This document shows, piece by piece, positions 60,984 to 64,000 of a stretch of DNA of 64,000 nucleotides (within the stretch, counting starts at the first letter, position 1; every line of letters begins with the position of its first letter). The notes under the pieces were generated by a model that saw nothing but the letters and a program-made list of their open reading frames with translations, did no database searches and had not been told where the DNA came from. The stretch is taken from NCBI GenBank assembly GCA_054601695.1, contig BAAHQB010000070.1, positions 372,001 through 436,000 of the forward strand. The letters run 5' to 3'. The DNA is from Amorphochlora amoebiformis. Taxonomy: Eukaryota > Cercozoa > Chlorarachniophyceae. A program made the position numbers and the translations under genes.

Positions 60984-62301
60984 ATGAATTCGGGCTGCAA
61001 TAAGGTTATTTAGCACCAAACCTCCGTGCACGGAATGTGGGGAGAATTCTTTTCGTCATGTGCTGACTTGTGGGTCATGTTTGCATGGTACACATAATCA
61101 CAGTAGTCGGATAGGTTGAGATTAATTGGAGAATTGGGAACGGTTAAACGATGGTGGGAAAGAGAATTCACGGGTACTCACAACATTTGTCAGGTTCACT
61201 CATGGAAAGCGAGGAGACCCATTCTGCTCCTTCTCCTTGCATGTGTATTGCCTGAGGGAAGAGTAAAAGCTTTACAAGATAATCTTCTGGGAAAACCGCA
61301 ACCCCATCCCCGCGTGGAAAACCGGACTTTGCTGGTGGAGTGTAACTCAATTCTCACCAATAATCTGCATATCTTTCTGCAGCATGTTGCCCCTCACTCA
61401 ATCTATGATTCACCAAATCTTACCGGTTTCCCACAGGTGAGCACAATTGATGGTACCCTTCACGCGCTGTCACTCAAGGACGGCACTGAGGTAACCATCT
61501 CTATCTTTATGCCCTGTTATCTTCGAACTAACTCCTTCACCTCAGTTGTGGAGTTTAAAATCATCCAAACTGGTGTCATCCAACTTACAGCCATCGTATG
61601 GGGAGGATTCGTCGTTCGAGAGAATTATCACCGGAGTTGACGGGTCACTCGTCCCGTCTGTCAGGAACCCTGAAAATCTGATATTTCATATTTACAGGTC
61701 ACTTTACTACAAAAGCTCTCATGGCCTCTCCAAATTCCCCGTCACAGTACGGTAAGAATCTTGATATTCTCTCACGACGCCTTTACGTACTGCTGGATTA
61801 TTCCCATTGTAGACAAATCGCTGAGAAGTCACCGTTTGTGACCGAAGAGGGAGTGCGTTACATGGTTAGCAAATCCAACTCTGTTTTCCTTGTCAGCAAG
61901 AGGAGTGGCAAGGTTTGTAAGGATTTAGAGATGGGAGCTTGAACACAAGCTAGAGTTAGGCTGGGGGCTGGGGCTAGCTTGACTGGGTGGCAGCAGGCTT
62001 CTGGGGACTTTAATATTCCACTAGTGTCCTACTGAATATTGACTTATTTAGGTAGTTGATATGTTGACGATGGACGATAAGAAGACGGATGTGTTCAAGG
62101 AGGTTCCCCCTACCTACTTAGGTAGACATAACTGGCACTGATGGTCCTCTCTTGGGTATTTTTCAGGGAGAATGCCTCGCAGAATCCGAGGCAGAGGAGA
62201 TTGTGTGGGTGGCTAAGACAGAGTTTACTGTGCAGGTATGATATCGCAAAATGATAGATGTACACACCGTATTATATATCTCTTTTATATTTATATATTC
62301 A

Positions 62302-62348
<47 letters not shown>

Positions 62349-62418
62349 TATATTAAAATATATACATCTATTACATAAAAATATCTACATGCATATATTA
62401 TATTTTCATAAATGTATC

Positions 62419-62465
<47 letters not shown>

Positions 62466-62519
62466 TCATATATATATACATTACATACATATTATATTTT
62501 TACACACATATATATATTT

Positions 62520-62557
<38 letters not shown>

Positions 62558-62773
62558 CATATATATGTAATATATTATATATGTATTGTATCCATGTGAA
62601 AACATGTACTCCATAGATGATAAAATGCACATGTGTAGAAATGATATATTATATACGATATATATATAATATGTAAATATAATATATACATAATATATTA
62701 TGTATATATATATATATGTATGTACATATATACATATTGTGTATAATATTTTCATGTATATGATTTATTTATG

Positions 62774-62817
<44 letters not shown>

Positions 62818-63270
62818 ACATATTTATGTATCCTCAACCAATCGACATTTTCGTACATGTGCACTACAGGCAATCGATACGGGACGAAGGCGACGATGGA
62901 ATGTATCTTTTGGAGAGGTAATATTAGTAAGTGGTTTCGGGAATGATATAGACACGAGGTCAAACTCTCACTGCCTCATGCGAGAAGACTTTGAGAGTAA
63001 CGAAGGGTGGGACTCTGAATTATGCAGGGAATTTTAGGAACAGAAGCCGGATTTCGTGACCAAGTCGATAAGAGATATGTGGATGTATGAATATATCATA
63101 AATGCAGATATATTTTTCCTATACACATAGTATGTAGATGTATTCATTTGTATTACAAATTTTGTATGAATAAATATTTATGCAATCATCAGTACTCTTC
63201 GTTCTTCGAGTCGAATATGGGATCTGGAGATATTCAAAGGTACATACATATGTACATGTATATAGTATGT

Positions 63271-63303
<33 letters not shown>

Positions 63304-64000
63304 ACACACATATATATATATATATATATATAATGTATGCATATATGTGTATGGATGTGTCTTCAACTGTACACATGCATCTATATCTCAGCTGGCGTTC
63401 ATACTCGCAAGTACAAATATATATACATATACTGATATAAATTTATATACATACATACATACATACGTATATGTGTAATATATATATATTTCATAAACCT
63501 TTATAATTAATATATATATATATATATATTATTTATAAATCATTAAATGTGCTTAGGTATACATACATACAAACTCACACACACATGGATATAAATTATA
63601 TATATCATATATATTGTTTATATACGCAGATAACAGACATAATTATACATATTATATATATATATATATATATGTATAATATATATATATATATATATGT
63701 GTATATTATATATGTGTGTATATATATGGAAATATTTATACACATCTATCCAGATGTATATGTATGTATATGTACACATAAACCATACCTGGGGATCGAG
63801 GATTAGACACTAAATTGTTGCTAATTAATATCAGTGGACTTAGTTCGGTGAGTTCCGCGGGACCCACAGGAAATCTGGTTGTAGAGGATATGCCAAGCAT
63901 CGGGGTCTCGGTTAGCGGATTGGTATCATGTTTCGGCCATGCCCCCTCTGAGGTAGCGGACGACCCGTTGTGCGTATCCCTTCTTATTTCTGATATCTGA
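60984..64000 (+). CDS. IRE1/PERK-like ER stress sensor, luminal part (3' end outside window)
   Basis: ER transmembrane kinase sensing unfolded proteins (family knowledge); only the luminal beta-propeller part is present. Exons: 60984-61004, 61194-61334, 61437-61490, 61591-61697, 61813-61912, 62052-62102, 62167-62235, 62870-62917, 63193-63239, and 63835 to about 63952 or beyond; all phases agree. A signal peptide is seen (RRPILLLLLACVLPEG). Then come propeller-type repeats: TLLVSTIDGTLHALSLKDG, IITGVDGSL, QIAEKSPFVTEEGVRYMVSK with SNSVFLVSKRSGK, EEIVWVAKTEFTVQ and DTGRRRRWNVSFGEYSSF. The SPF-(S/T)-(E/D)(E/D)G and RWNVS/T phrases are typical of IRE1 and PERK luminal domains. Kinase and RNase domains would lie beyond 64000, so IRE1 versus PERK cannot be decided. 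The first tiny exon is chosen because it supplies an ATG in phase. The last exon could instead run to a stop at 63998-64000. Confidence 0.78.
62280..62820. repeat. TA microsatellite block in an IRE1-like gene intron
   Basis: (TA)n with TATG/TACA interruptions between the exons ending at 62235 and starting at 62870. A further block lies at 63240-63790. No exon is visible. Confidence 0.93.

Overview
This is a 64-kb piece of a protist nuclear genome. Genes are cut into many small exons (25-370 nt) joined by GT-AG introns, with at least two probable GC-AG introns. Most long introns are packed with (TA)n microsatellites and TATG/TACA-type simple repeats. Telomere-like TTAGGG/CCCTAA tracts lie inside some introns. 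I rebuilt the genes by hand, chaining exons whose splice phases agree and whose conceptual translations read as known domains. Coordinates given for a CDS are outer spans including introns; exon limits are in the evidence. The lineage cannot be fixed from sequence alone. A Cys-rich ectodomain with an ACCACGGG motif, a SelU-type selenoprotein and an N-terminus that could be a signal plus transit leader would fit an alga or another stramenopile/alveolate/haptophyte-like protist, but this is inference.

Layout, left to right: (1) the 3' part of a tandem PH-domain protein (+, 44-3179); (2) an intergenic CTAG-rich island, then TA repeats; (3) a complete uracil phosphoribosyltransferase gene (-, 5280-11564); (4) the first exon of a probable mitochondrial protein (-, about 11.8-11.95 kb); (5) an intronless Pro/His-rich protein with a 378-bp internal duplication (+, 12200-13192); (6) a 22-exon SH2-domain protein (+, 13437-25540); (7) a second CTAG-rich intergenic island; (8) a type I membrane protein with a Cys-rich ectodomain (-, 26100-30140); (9) an ANTH-domain clathrin adaptor with NPF, DPW and GYP repeats (+, 30783 to about 42.9 kb); (10) a membrane glycosyltransferase of family 2 (-, 43356-54294); (11) a small multi-pass membrane protein (-, 55404-56559); (12) a peroxiredoxin-like SelU/AAED1-family protein with an in-frame TGA at the redox position, read here as selenocysteine (-, 57600-60832); (13) the 5' part of an IRE1/PERK-like ER stress sensor (+, 60984 to window end).

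The genes do not form a pathway. Several concern membranes and secretion: the clathrin adaptor, the glycosyltransferase, the receptor-like protein and the ER-stress sensor. The SelU-like and IRE1-like genes are divergent, with about 150 bp between their start codons.

The most unusual items are the likely selenocysteine codon, a dispersed element of about 50 bp embedded in TTAGGG-type tracts in introns of two genes, the strong split between TA-packed introns and CTAG-rich intergenic islands, and repeated short introns that are a multiple of three and free of stops. I saw no rRNA, tRNA, CRISPR, transposase or retroelement sequence.
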